From contig CAKSAI010000109.1 of NCBI GenBank assembly GCA_934434905.1, positions 1 through 9,234 of the forward strand: DNA of 9,234 bases, read 5' to 3'. Shown here piece after piece: positions 1-7,797 of the stretch. The position numbers and the translations under genes were made by a program. The DNA comes from an uncultured Lachnospiraceae bacterium (lineage in GTDB: Bacteria > Bacillota > Clostridia > Lachnospirales > Lachnospiraceae). Within the stretch, counting starts at the first letter, position 1. Each line of letters starts with the position of its first letter. The notes below the pieces were generated by a model, which ran no database searches, was not told the origin of the DNA, and worked only from the letters and a program-made list of their open reading frames with translations.

Positions 1-801
1 ATAGTTGGATTTTTCAGACTTCTGATACATGTCTTCCGCCTGAAAGATCTTGAGTTCTCCGCTCTCGCCATCCTTCCCTTCGTGTAACTTCTTATACTCC
101 GCATAAGTCGGAACATCCTTCATCCGGCAAAGTGTGACACTGCCTAACATCAGAGGCTCTCGCTCTGCCTTTATTCCCAACGTATGTACACCCTCTGTCA
201 GATAAAACTTCAGGGGCTCATCATAGTACCCGGAGGCGTCCGCCAACATTTTATGCTGCCAGATGTATTGTTCCTCCTGTCTGGGGCGGATGTCATGTCC
301 ATCCAGGTCGACGGCAGGTTCTGAGGCTACATCCACAAAGACTCGTTCAAAGGTTAGAAATTCCGCTTCACTATAAGGTAATTCCCCATCGATATACACG
401 GAGCGTTCTGCCGTCAGGCCATTACCGCCATAGGTGAGATATTCTACACTCATCTGATAAAGTCCTGTCTGCGGCACCGTTATATCCCATTCTACATAGC
501 CGTCTTCTTCCGTTAATATAATATTTCTTTTCCCCTCATATTCCTCATAGAGCTGTACTGTCCCTTCTGCTGCAGCATACTCGCTCACCGGAATGCTCAC
601 TTCACAGTCTGCCATTCTCTCCTGCCCATACTTTTCCAGATAGGCAGCATAGGAATTCTCCGGTGAAAAGCCGTTATATTCTGTATAACCTTCCCCGTCA
701 TTCTGCTTCTTTCCATGATTCAAAAACATGAGCACTGCTGCCAATACCGCAATTATCATTATAGATATGATAATTAGCAACCTTCTTCTTTGCCGGATCA
801 T
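1..801 (-). CDS. Large extracellular solute-binding protein of a sugar ABC transporter, N-terminal part (3' end outside window)
   Basis: The frame is open for 267 codons from an ATG at 799-801 and runs off the left edge. An SD (GGAGG, read on the minus strand at 813-817) lies 11 nt upstream. Residues 2-7 are basic (IRQRRR) and about 8-27 form one hydrophobic segment, so the protein is exported or membrane-anchored. No lipobox cysteine follows, unlike typical lipoprotein binding proteins. Residues about 75-215 look like a beta-rich, carbohydrate-binding-like module (for example ERSVYIDGELPY, then HDIRP and YYDEPLKFYLTEGVHTL). The visible part ends in QAEDMYQKSEKSNY. This layout resembles the roughly 950-residue solute-binding proteins of Lachnospiraceae and Paenibacillus, where such a module precedes the binding fold; that is recalled family knowledge. 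The binding fold itself is outside the window. It starts 48 bp after the glycosidase-like gene with no terminator between, so it is probably in the same operon. An exported surface protein of another kind is the alternative. Confidence 0.7.
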   Translation of the reverse strand, partial: MIRQRRRLLIIISIMIIAVLAAVLMFLNHGKKQNDGEGYTEYNGFSPENSYAAYLEKYGQERMADCEVSIPVSEYAAAEGTVQLYEEYEGKRNIILTEEDGYVEWDITVPQTGLYQMSVEYLTYGGNGLTAERSVYIDGELPYSEAEFLTFERVFVDVASEPAVDLDGHDIRPRQEEQYIWQHKMLADASGYYDEPLKFYLTEGVHTLGIKAEREPLMLGSVTLCRMKDVPTYAEYKKLHEGKDGESGELKIFQAEDMYQKSEKSNY

Positions 802-849
802 TTATCACAATTCCTCCAATTTCTTTACAGAGAATCCCACTTGGATACA

Positions 850-2466
850 CTAAAAATTTAAGTTTTCTCTACAATATGCGATCGTTTCGTTCAATCCGTA
901 ATTGTTTACGCTGAATATATATTCTTCACTATAACTGCTGGATGCCTGTGGCCTTGCCTCAAGCTCTTTATACCATTTCCATGCCGCATCATATTCCTTG
1001 AGGAGTTCCTTAACGCCCTCCTGTTTCCTGCATTTCGCAAAAATATGGAAGCAAATATCTGCAAGTGTGTAAAAACGGATCGCATATTCTATACTGTTTT
1101 CTATAAAGCTCCTCAGCTCTGCCTTATCCAGTTGGATATCCTTGAATTCTTCCCTGATCTCCTTCCACAAATCAACCGCGTCTTCCTTTTCCTTCAAGGC
1201 CTTCTCTACGAGACCGTGTTCTTCCAGATATCGGAATACTTTATTAAGCTGCCTTAGTCCGGCAATCCGGTCGTCCCGGATCCAAAGACCACACGGCATT
1301 AATTCTTCGTTGAGGGAAAGATCATAGGCTTCGATTCCTCTCCCATGTAATACTGCCTCTGGTATCTTCTTACTGCACAATTCGTAAAATTTTCGTGCAT
1401 TTTCCTGATCCATTCCCATTTCCTGACGCGCATAGCCCAGGAATATTTCTTCTTCTGTCCGGGAAGGATCTTTCCCATACATTCCGATGACATAGGCATT
1501 CAGGTCGCACCAAAATTCATTCTGAATATACGGGCCTCCCCAGCCGCCGCCCCGCGACCATGCAAAAATTCCCTGGAATAATGGATTGTCAATCACATCC
1601 CTGATCCCCTTCGGTTCTTTTAACTCCGTGAAATAGTTGATCACACCATTCATCACATACATCGGGTAAGCACCCTTGCCTTCATATTCCCGCTGGCATT
1701 GTACTTCGATCACCTGTCCATGCTGTCCCATCCCAATACACGGATTGAATTTCACTCTTCTCCAGAAATCCAGCTTCGTGTGCTTCATAGAGAAAATAAG
1801 CTTGTCATGTCTCTCGATCTGATCCGTGACATCTAAATAATACTCCAAATCTGCATGAAAGCGGTCTGGAAATATATCCCAGGTTCGGAAGATCAGATAT
1901 TTGCCATGACGGACGCATATTTCTTCTCTCAGAAATTTTATTAATTCAACAAACGCTTTTTTCTCCTGCTCTTTATTGCCGTATTTCACCGCACCGTTCC
2001 CGACATGATATGGGGTGTCATGGAGGTATGTCTCTCCTACGCGAATGATCAATCCGTCCAAAGGATATCGTTCAAATAACTCATCAAACAGAACCCGATG
2101 GATTTCCTTTGTCTTCTCACGAAAAATATCTATTTTTCCTTCTTCATTACATATTTCGTCTTTATACTTCTCTACCAGAAGCTTCGGCAGTACAAACAGA
2201 TCCATATGCGTCAGGGCCATAAGCCCCGCACTGTGCGCTGCATTCACTTCTTTTTCTGCTTTTTTCTGCATCTGTTCCAGCCATTTGCGTCCCCCCTCTT
2301 CCGCAAAGAAGTCCCCGCCCATTTTCTCAAAGGAAGCGGTTGTTGCAAAGTAGCGGTATACCTGTGTGTTATATCCGTATTTTACAAGCTTTTCCGGATT
2401 CCGAAACGCTGTGTCAAAGGGCTTCTCGCCGGGATTGTCGTGCACCATGTCCATTATAAATTTCAT
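850..2466 (-). CDS. Putative cytoplasmic glycoside hydrolase, GH67 alpha-glucuronidase-like TIM barrel
   Basis: A 538-residue protein with no signal peptide or membrane segment. It resembles clan GH-A/GH67-type barrels: strand-like segments each end in polar residues, namely GYNTQVYRYF (31-40), GLIIRVGETYLHD (138-150), KYLIFRTWDIFP (189-200), KLIFSMKHT (222-230), QVIEVQCQREYEG (251-263) and FAWSRGGGWGGP (301-312). The E-x-Q-x-x-x-E-Y segment recalls the Q-x-x-Q-E-Y segment of GH67. Plausible catalytic residues are Glu145, Glu254, Glu260 and Asp197, but this is inference. Residues about 320-505 form a helical C-terminal region. The ATG at 2464-2466 has only a weak SD (AAAGG, about 12 nt away). 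It begins 31 bp after the GH38 gene, which suggests co-transcription and possibly coupled translation. A role on the same glycan as the mannosidase is likely. The substrate is unknown and I cannot place it in a named CAZy family with certainty. Confidence 0.6.
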   Translation of the reverse strand: MKFIMDMVHDNPGEKPFDTAFRNPEKLVKYGYNTQVYRYFATTASFEKMGGDFFAEEGGRKWLEQMQKKAEKEVNAAHSAGLMALTHMDLFVLPKLLVEKYKDEICNEEGKIDIFREKTKEIHRVLFDELFERYPLDGLIIRVGETYLHDTPYHVGNGAVKYGNKEQEKKAFVELIKFLREEICVRHGKYLIFRTWDIFPDRFHADLEYYLDVTDQIERHDKLIFSMKHTKLDFWRRVKFNPCIGMGQHGQVIEVQCQREYEGKGAYPMYVMNGVINYFTELKEPKGIRDVIDNPLFQGIFAWSRGGGWGGPYIQNEFWCDLNAYVIGMYGKDPSRTEEEIFLGYARQEMGMDQENARKFYELCSKKIPEAVLHGRGIEAYDLSLNEELMPCGLWIRDDRIAGLRQLNKVFRYLEEHGLVEKALKEKEDAVDLWKEIREEFKDIQLDKAELRSFIENSIEYAIRFYTLADICFHIFAKCRKQEGVKELLKEYDAAWKWYKELEARPQASSSYSEEYIFSVNNYGLNETIAYCRENLNF

Positions 2467-2497
2467 TTTTATGATCTGCCTTTCTGCGAACGCTTTT

Positions 2498-5365
2498 CTA
2501 AATTTGTTGTATTCTTAATTCTGCCTGTGTGTAGGGCTTTAAGCAGAAGCTTACGGTATCTTCGGCTATCTCTATCGGTTGTTCCAAAACATTCCCGAAC
2601 AAATCCGTCAGCCACGCCTTAGAAACTGCACCATTTACCGTGACGGCAATGGGACAGTCCCTGCCTTCCGCCTCGTGCATACGTATTGCCAGACACCCAT
2701 CTCTCTGCGCAACTCCGGTAAACACCGCTGTGACTCCCTGCGTATGAAGCAAGCTTCCTGTCGTTTGGAGGCTGCCTGCGTGCGATGTATTTGTAACATA
2801 CTGCATTGGGTTCATGCAGTTATCCATCTCTCTGGATAATGCCGCTGCCTTTGGATCGGCCGCCATGATAAACAAAAGGATATCATGCATATTCCGCTCA
2901 GGATATGGATCCGGATTCTCTGCTGTATTGATCAGCGTTACAAACAGGTCGTTCCTGGATAACCGAAAACCGTATTTGCAGTCGGACGCAATCGCGAGTA
3001 CACGGCCATCTGCCAGCTCTGCTGCTCCATAACGCTGGCAGGGTACATCTATTTCCTGCTCCGTCCGCCACAAAGCTCCTCCCGGAACATCACACAACAT
3101 GCGTCCTGTAGCTTCTTTCAGCGGGAATCTCCATGTCAGAATCGGCTGTTCCTCCTTCTTCCTGGACTCTTCCTTCCAATCCGCCTGCAGACGCACCCTC
3201 AAGTGCTTATCTTCGCTTCCCAGAGAGATCGTTGTTGTAATACGGGAATGTGCCACGGCATGTTCCATCTGTAAACCGGAAGATAATCTTCTCTTCGCAA
3301 CACTCAACTTTACCGGTTCCGCCACTTTCTCGGACGCAAGCCATCGGTCGATGACCCAAGAGCTCATTCCATGTCTTTGCGCCCGGATGTAGCATAGCCC
3401 TGCAGATTCTCCTTCACGAATACGCTCATTTCCTGTTGTTTTATCAATCAGAGAATAGAGCTCCCCGCTACGGGAATCAAACCGTGCACAGAGATATTTG
3501 TTTTCTAAAACGATATCCTCAAACGGTCTGTGCTGACGGACATCCCCATGTGTATTCAGGTAACAATTTGTCACCTCCAAAGGCTCCCTTTCATTCAACA
3601 CTACCGTGGTGTATCCGTAGGCCGGAACCTCTGCTGTCACGATAACTTCAAAGTAACAATGACTCCAGTACTCTCTCTGATCCGTTACACGCTCAAAAGG
3701 TACTGCATTTCCCTCCACATCTGTGATATCTAACAGTGGAAGGCTTCCCGGCCAATCCCAGATCGTGAGCTTCACATTCTCTCTGCGTTCTGTCCCGGTC
3801 GGATTAAAAATATGAAGAATACGCTTTTTCCCTGTTCCGCTCTCATGTGTAGGAACATTCCCCTGTTGAAGCCCATAGCCGACACCTGCACCTTCGGACC
3901 GGGAATTCTCTTCGTCCTCAGTTGTCAAAAAAGACGTGTCGATTGCTGCCGCCAAAGCTTCTAATGCCTGCGCGGAAACACTGTTCGCTGCTGCCATGGC
4001 CTCCTGATAGAGGCCCATGGCATATTCCCGGCTGTCCTGCGTACAGGAGCCGGTCAGTATATCATGAAAATGCGTAAACAGCACCTTCCTCCATGCCTTC
4101 TCAAAAACCTCCTCCCGATATGGTATCTTCCATTCCTTTCCGCTTAAGGCTGCTAATTTTTCTGCATTGAGAAGTGCATTTTCCGCACGTCGATTTCCCC
4201 GTTTGATGCGACTCTGCGTTGTATAACATCCTGTGTAGATACCGTTTAACTCTTTTGTCACCAACGGCAGCTGTTCTCTCACGCTCTCCGCCGCTGCAAA
4301 ATAGTCGCGAAGACGTGCAAACCGTATTCGGGGAAATACAGGCCATTGCTTCATTTCCAGGATGCGGTTTATATCTCTTCTTGTAGGACCGCCTCCGTGA
4401 TCCCCCACTCCGTATACTGCCAATCCCGTGCGCAGCCCTCCGCACAGCTTGGCCATACGCACAAGTCCGATGGCCGGGTCTGCCGAGACACCGCTATTGT
4501 ACCAATAAGGCTCCTTGTACATGAGCAGTTCCCTTCCCGACGGTGCCTGCCAACGATAGAGAAACTTGTCATTATCGCCCAGTCCGCGGCAATGATAATA
4601 GTACTTCACTCCTCCCATCGCATCGATTTCCGGCAGGAATGCGCTATGTCCGAACGTATCCGGTGAGAAATCAAGATTCAAAGACGCAGGGTCGATTCCC
4701 CAATGCTCCTTAAAATACTTTTTCGTGTACAAAATGTGGTTTAACAAAGATTCCGTACACGGCATATTCTTGTCTGTCTCCACCCATGCTGTCGCAGTTA
4801 TTTCCCATCTTCCCTCCTCGATACGCTTCTGAATCTCCGGTTTCATATACGGAGCGTATTCTTCCACTATCTGATAGGTAGATGCCTGTGATTGAGAAAA
4901 ACAAAATTCCGGATATTCCTCCATCAGGCGCAGCATGGTGCGAAACGTGGCTATTACCGTAGCGACCGTCTCATCCCAGCCCCATTGCCAGTTCATATCC
5001 AGATGTGCATGACCTGCCATCAGCAACGTATATGTATGTGCTTCCCCGGCCAGTGGCAGAAGGCACTGTTCCGCTTGTCTGCAGACCTCATTTGTCAAAA
5101 CTCCCTCTACCTTCTGCGCATTTTCCAGTAAGTACAATGCAGCTCCCACTTCTTTGTCAACTTCTGTTCCTGCATGAGCCTTCATCTGCAAACAGAAGTC
5201 CAGTTCTGACAAAATTCGATCGTGCCACCGATTCATCGGTGTGATTCCGGCGCGTTCCCCGGCAGAAAGCCCCAGCCCATGTGTATGGTCGTACCCTGTT
5301 TTGTCTCTGATGCCCTCCACATTCAGACGTACTTCGCGAAACCTCGCTTCTAATGTTTTTCCCAT
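2498..5365 (-). CDS. Alpha-mannosidase, glycoside hydrolase family 38
   Basis: A 955-residue GH38 retaining alpha-mannosidase that removes terminal alpha-linked mannose. The absence of a signal peptide places it in the cytoplasm. Counting from the ATG at 5363-5365, the metal site and nucleophile are visible: His121 and Asp123 in GHAHLDMNW, Asp236 in FSPDTFGHS (nucleophile), and His434 in FHDILTG, matching the Zn-binding His-Asp-Asp-His set of the family. GDHGGGPTRRD (about 322-332) is another typical bacterial GH38 segment. The N-terminal 110 residues are a helical lead-in, and the region beyond about 500 is the beta-sandwich-rich C-terminal half. Length is normal for bacterial members. I prefer this ATG because GAAGGG lies 9 nt upstream. 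A GTG at 5396-5398 would add 11 residues (MPKQWIEGIRE), has no SD and overlaps the previous gene. Start uncertainty aside, the assignment is firm. It is the second gene of the apparent operon; candidate substrates are N-glycan fragments, mannans or manno-oligosaccharides. Confidence 0.95.
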   Translation of the reverse strand: MGKTLEARFREVRLNVEGIRDKTGYDHTHGLGLSAGERAGITPMNRWHDRILSELDFCLQMKAHAGTEVDKEVGAALYLLENAQKVEGVLTNEVCRQAEQCLLPLAGEAHTYTLLMAGHAHLDMNWQWGWDETVATVIATFRTMLRLMEEYPEFCFSQSQASTYQIVEEYAPYMKPEIQKRIEEGRWEITATAWVETDKNMPCTESLLNHILYTKKYFKEHWGIDPASLNLDFSPDTFGHSAFLPEIDAMGGVKYYYHCRGLGDNDKFLYRWQAPSGRELLMYKEPYWYNSGVSADPAIGLVRMAKLCGGLRTGLAVYGVGDHGGGPTRRDINRILEMKQWPVFPRIRFARLRDYFAAAESVREQLPLVTKELNGIYTGCYTTQSRIKRGNRRAENALLNAEKLAALSGKEWKIPYREEVFEKAWRKVLFTHFHDILTGSCTQDSREYAMGLYQEAMAAANSVSAQALEALAAAIDTSFLTTEDEENSRSEGAGVGYGLQQGNVPTHESGTGKKRILHIFNPTGTERRENVKLTIWDWPGSLPLLDITDVEGNAVPFERVTDQREYWSHCYFEVIVTAEVPAYGYTTVVLNEREPLEVTNCYLNTHGDVRQHRPFEDIVLENKYLCARFDSRSGELYSLIDKTTGNERIREGESAGLCYIRAQRHGMSSWVIDRWLASEKVAEPVKLSVAKRRLSSGLQMEHAVAHSRITTTISLGSEDKHLRVRLQADWKEESRKKEEQPILTWRFPLKEATGRMLCDVPGGALWRTEQEIDVPCQRYGAAELADGRVLAIASDCKYGFRLSRNDLFVTLINTAENPDPYPERNMHDILLFIMAADPKAAALSREMDNCMNPMQYVTNTSHAGSLQTTGSLLHTQGVTAVFTGVAQRDGCLAIRMHEAEGRDCPIAVTVNGAVSKAWLTDLFGNVLEQPIEIAEDTVSFCLKPYTQAELRIQQI

Positions 5366-5379
5366 TTCCCTTATCCCTT
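5366..5379 (-). promoter_or_regulatory. Ribosome binding site deciding the GH38 start
   Basis: Read on the minus strand, GAAGGGATAAGGGAA directly precedes the ATG at 5363-5365. The purine-rich GAAGGG is 9 nt from that codon and lies right at the stop of the upstream gene (5380-5382). Nothing comparable precedes the upstream GTG at 5398, so the ATG is the better start. Re-initiation after the preceding stop is possible. Confidence 0.55.
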
Positions 5380-6395
5380 CTATCCATTGTTTTGGCACAG
5401 CTTTTTGATCACGTATTGATCTTCTTCCACGCCGATAACTTCTATCCTACCGTTATCCAGATCGTAACTCACAGTTGCTATTCTATTGATGTCCTTAAGC
5501 ACAACGTAAAAATCTTTTGTAAAAAGATATCCGCAGACCGTCATGGTGCCCTTCCTTGGGATTCGTACAGGCGTTTTACATGCTTTTCGTTTATCCTCGC
5601 AGAACTTGTTCATCTGTATCTGTAACTCTTCCGTCAGATTATCATAATGATCTCTTCCGCCTATTCCGGCCAACTCCAGGTAAGAAACCAGCTCGCCCTT
5701 TCCTTTTTCCTTTGCTGCCTGCACATAATTTCTGGAATGATACGCAGGAACCCATGTACGATCGATATTGGTGAGCAGAGATTCCCAACAGACGTCACCC
5801 CGCTTCTGGAAGCATATGCCTCCTTGTTATGGATATTGCCTACCCATACATCCAGCTCATCACGAAATTCTCCTACCTGATCATTGTTGTACCACAATTC
5901 ATAATCTGACATTCCCGACAACGCTGTAATGTGCGCAAAATAATCCGGAAACTTTCCCGCAATCGCAAAGGCATTACCGCCGCCGCCACTTCCGGCTTCA
6001 AAGTATACGATCTTGTCATCAAGGATGTACTCTTTATAGTGAGCCTTCACATATTCTATGGCGTCGATCACATCATATAATTCCCAGCCGTTACAATCCT
6101 GCTTTCCGTCCGAGAACGCACGGCCTCTCATATCTACCTGGACTCTTAGATATTTTGTCTGTGGTGTGTCCATTTCGCAGAATTCCGGAATACTCATATG
6201 CCACCCATGCGTCCCGGCTATAATGTAGGAGGGCTTTTCCGGCTTCAGGATTCGCATTGCCAGCACCAATTCCGGATTTACGGAAGATCGATAGTAAATA
6301 AAATCGCAATACTTCGAATACCTGTTTTTTTGTGCACACGTTGTTTTGTCTTGCCTTATCTTGTCTTCATATTCAGAAAAGAATTCATTACTCAT
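5380..6395 (-). pseudogene. Alpha/beta hydrolase (prolyl oligopeptidase/esterase-like), frameshifted near 5750
   Basis: Two overlapping frames together make one alpha/beta hydrolase. The first starts at the ATG at 6393-6395 with a strong SD (GGTGGAG at 6401-6407, 5 nt away). It carries THGWH (62-66, oxyanion-like), VDMRGR (87-92, typical of S9/esterase folds) and the nucleophile elbow EAGSGGGGN with probable Ser136. It reads to SPISIVHG (208-215), then leaves the fold and would end at 5661. The homologous reading resumes in another frame as WVPAYHSRNYVQAAKEKG from about 5750 and continues to the stop at 5380-5382, including GGRDHYDN with the probable catalytic His. The family's HG-x-x-D-x-x-VP loop, with the catalytic Asp, is missing at the break, consistent with a deletion of about 16 nt. 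The gene therefore looks inactivated, unless this is a sequence error. It would have been the first operon gene, perhaps a deacylase or peptidase; the substrate is unknown. Confidence 0.75.
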
Positions 6396-6425
6396 TTGCG
6401 CTCCACCTTTTCAATGTATATGTAT

Positions 6426-6463
6426 ATTATAATTCAAAATACCGTCATTTTCTCGTTATTTTC
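6426..6463 (-). promoter_or_regulatory. Probable activator-dependent promoter of the mannosidase operon
   Basis: On the minus strand a perfect TATAAT lies at 6426-6431, 30 nt before the hydrolase ATG, leaving a leader of about 24 nt that holds the SD. The -35 position (6449-6454, GAGAAA) does not resemble TTGACA. Overlapping it is a direct repeat, GAAAATAACG (6454-6463) and GAAAATGACG (6443-6452), offset by exactly 11 bp or one helical turn. A poor -35 covered by a turn-spaced repeat is what a class II AraC-type activator site looks like, and the gene just upstream encodes such a regulator. The sites are visible; their function is inference. Confidence 0.5.
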
Positions 6464-6515
6464 GTCCGCTTTTGTATGTTTTTTCTGTTTTTGTACACAG
6501 TTTAAAAAAGGAGGT

Positions 6516-6550
6516 AAAAAAGGATTCCGTTATTGATATAGCGGAATCCT
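6516..6550 (-). terminator. Intrinsic terminator of the AraC-family gene
   Basis: AGGATTCCG and CGGAATCCT form a perfect 9-bp stem with a 12-nt loop at 6521-6550. On the minus strand the stem is followed by a run of six T (the last stem base plus 6516-6520). It lies 32 bp after the stop of the AraC-family gene. There is no T run on the other side, so it acts on the minus strand. It separates the regulator from the operon downstream, which therefore needs its own promoter. Confidence 0.85.
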
Positions 6551-6582
6551 GGGATTTGAAAATATGTACTTTTTATTTGGAA

Positions 6583-7461
6583 TTATTTTCCTTGAGAATA
6601 CTTCCTGCGGAACTGCAATGGTGTCGATTCTGTCAAAGTCTTAAAGTTTTTCTCAAATTGGGAGATGCTTTCGTACCCGGACTGGGCGGCAATATCCGTT
6701 ATGCTCATGTTTGTCTTTAATAATAACTCTTTGGATTTTTGTATACGGCAAAACGTCCGATATTCCGTAATCGTATATCCGGTAAACAGTTTAAAAATCC
6801 GTGCCAAATAGGTCCTGCTGATAAAAAAGTGGCTTGCAATATCATCCAACGAACACGGTTCATTGCTATGCCCTTGCATATAGATAATAATATCCTGAAC
6901 AGTCTGATATATATTCGTGCGCGCCTTTGAGGTGGAGGGCGGCGTATTGTTGAACTGAAAGCCATGCTGTCTTCTGTTACGAAGAAAGATCATCAGCAAA
7001 TTCATAACACAAAGAAGCGCCTGCGCATTACCCTCTTCTGTATTCAACAGCATATTACTTTTCAACATCTCAATCGTTGTCAGAATGCTCTGCCAGTCAT
7101 CTTCTGAAAATTCTGTGGGACCCCAATAGTTTTCCCCAATCTCTGTTAAGCTTGGAATACCCGGTAACGAAAAATACTTGTCCAATACTGTCGCATCCAG
7201 ATACAGAAGAAAACGATGATACTTTTTCTTATCCGAAAGAAGACAGCTATAGTGCATCTGATTCTTATTTAACAGGATCCCCATACCGGGTTCAACATGA
7301 CAAATATAGTGATCAATGAAATAATGACGGTCACCCTCCAGCAAAAACAGAAGTTCTATTGCTTCGTGAAGATGATTTTTATGCATGGATGAAGCGTTCG
7401 GCGTTAAAAGTTCTTGTGCATACAGCCCTGGTATTTCCTTGAAAAAAGTGACGTGACTCAT
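6583..7461 (-). CDS. AraC-family transcriptional regulator with N-terminal cupin-like sensor domain
   Basis: A 292-residue regulator of the usual AraC/XylS length for sugar-responsive members. Residues about 25-95 form a cupin-like ligand-binding domain (HLHEAIELLFLLEGDRHYF, then VEPGMGILLNKNQMHY). The C-terminal DNA-binding domain has two helix-turn-helix motifs: about 203-224 (CSLDDIASHFFISRTYLARI) and about 252-275 (SITDIAAQSGYESISQFEK), followed by the family's closing segment TPLQFRRKY. The ATG at 7459-7461 has the SD GAGGAG about 7 nt away. It has its own promoter and terminator. It sits directly upstream of, and points the same way as, the mannosidase operon, so it is probably that operon's activator, responding to a mannoside or mono-/disaccharide product. 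The inducer cannot be read from the sequence. Confidence 0.92.
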   Translation of the reverse strand: MSHVTFFKEIPGLYAQELLTPNASSMHKNHLHEAIELLFLLEGDRHYFIDHYICHVEPGMGILLNKNQMHYSCLLSDKKKYHRFLLYLDATVLDKYFSLPGIPSLTEIGENYWGPTEFSEDDWQSILTTIEMLKSNMLLNTEEGNAQALLCVMNLLMIFLRNRRQHGFQFNNTPPSTSKARTNIYQTVQDIIIYMQGHSNEPCSLDDIASHFFISRTYLARIFKLFTGYTITEYRTFCRIQKSKELLLKTNMSITDIAAQSGYESISQFEKNFKTLTESTPLQFRRKYSQGK

Positions 7462-7490
7462 TCTCTTTCTCCTCTTCTGCCATTTGCTTT

Positions 7491-7519
7491 ATTATATTTA
7501 TTTCGGAAATACAAGTCAA
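7491..7519 (-). promoter_or_regulatory. Near-consensus sigma-A promoter of the AraC-family gene
   Basis: On the minus strand TTGACT (7514-7519) and TATAAT (7491-7496) are separated by exactly 17 bp. Transcription would start near 7484, giving a leader of about 23 nt before the ATG at 7461 that contains the GAGGAG SD. The match to the vegetative consensus suggests steady, activator-independent expression of the regulator. The -35 lies only 11 bp after the stop of the response-regulator remnant. Confidence 0.8.
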
Positions 7520-7530
7520 TACCTTCCAAC

Positions 7531-7797
7531 CTACACCCGCTCCAGCAGATACCCTTTGTTGCGAAGATAGGAGATCGTGATCTCCGTATTCTCATCTGCA
7601 AGCTTCGCATTCAATCTCGAAATCGCCGTATACAGGGCTGTGCTGTCCGTCACGAGGGGACGCCCACACACGCTTTCATACACCTTCTCTTTAGCGATGA
7701 TCTGGCCGTTGTTCCGTGCCAGCTGCAGGAGCAGCGAGAACTCCTTCTGCGCCAGCAGGAGATCCTTGTCCTTGCTGTATCCGATCCGTTTCTGTTT
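7531..7797 (-). pseudogene. 3' remnant of an OmpR/PhoB-type response regulator (DNA-binding domain only)
   Basis: A frame open from 7797 to the stop at 7531-7533 encodes about 88 residues matching the winged-helix Trans_reg_C domain. It starts KQKRIGYSKDKDLLLAQKEF, continues through QLARNNGQIIAKEKVYESVCG and TDSTALYTAISRLNAKL, and ends ITISYLRNKGYLLERV. This is the normal C-terminus of such a regulator. The receiver domain and the start are absent: a TGA is in frame at 7798-7800, and beyond it the DNA encodes a different protein in another frame. No start codon with an SD is evident. The parent protein would have been about 220-230 residues, usually paired with a histidine kinase, which is not present here. 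It is a broken gene left at a rearrangement point. Confidence 0.8.

Noticed and set aside
802..849. Possible terminator or promoter between the GH67-like gene and the solute-binding protein gene
   Set aside because: No hairpin with a T run and no convincing -35/-10 pair; only the SD of the next gene is evident.
2098..2622. Plus-strand ORF of 174 codons
   Set aside because: It spans the antisense of two real genes and their gap and looks like a reverse-strand shadow rich in Phe and Cys, with no recognisable domain.
3993..4021. Inverted repeat GCCATGGCCTC / GAGGCCCATGGC
   Set aside because: It is imperfect, lies inside the GH38 coding region, encodes ordinary residues there and has no T run, so it is probably chance.
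5380..5774. The hydrolase frame change as a programmed ribosomal frameshift
   Set aside because: No slippery heptamer or stimulating structure is seen at the switch, and the catalytic Asp loop itself is missing, so a simple slip would not restore the protein.
6506..6514. Perfect SD-like AAGGAGGT on the plus strand
   Set aside because: No ATG or GTG start with a credible ORF follows at the right distance. It lies beside the AraC gene terminator, and the plus-strand frames over the neighbouring genes read as shadows.
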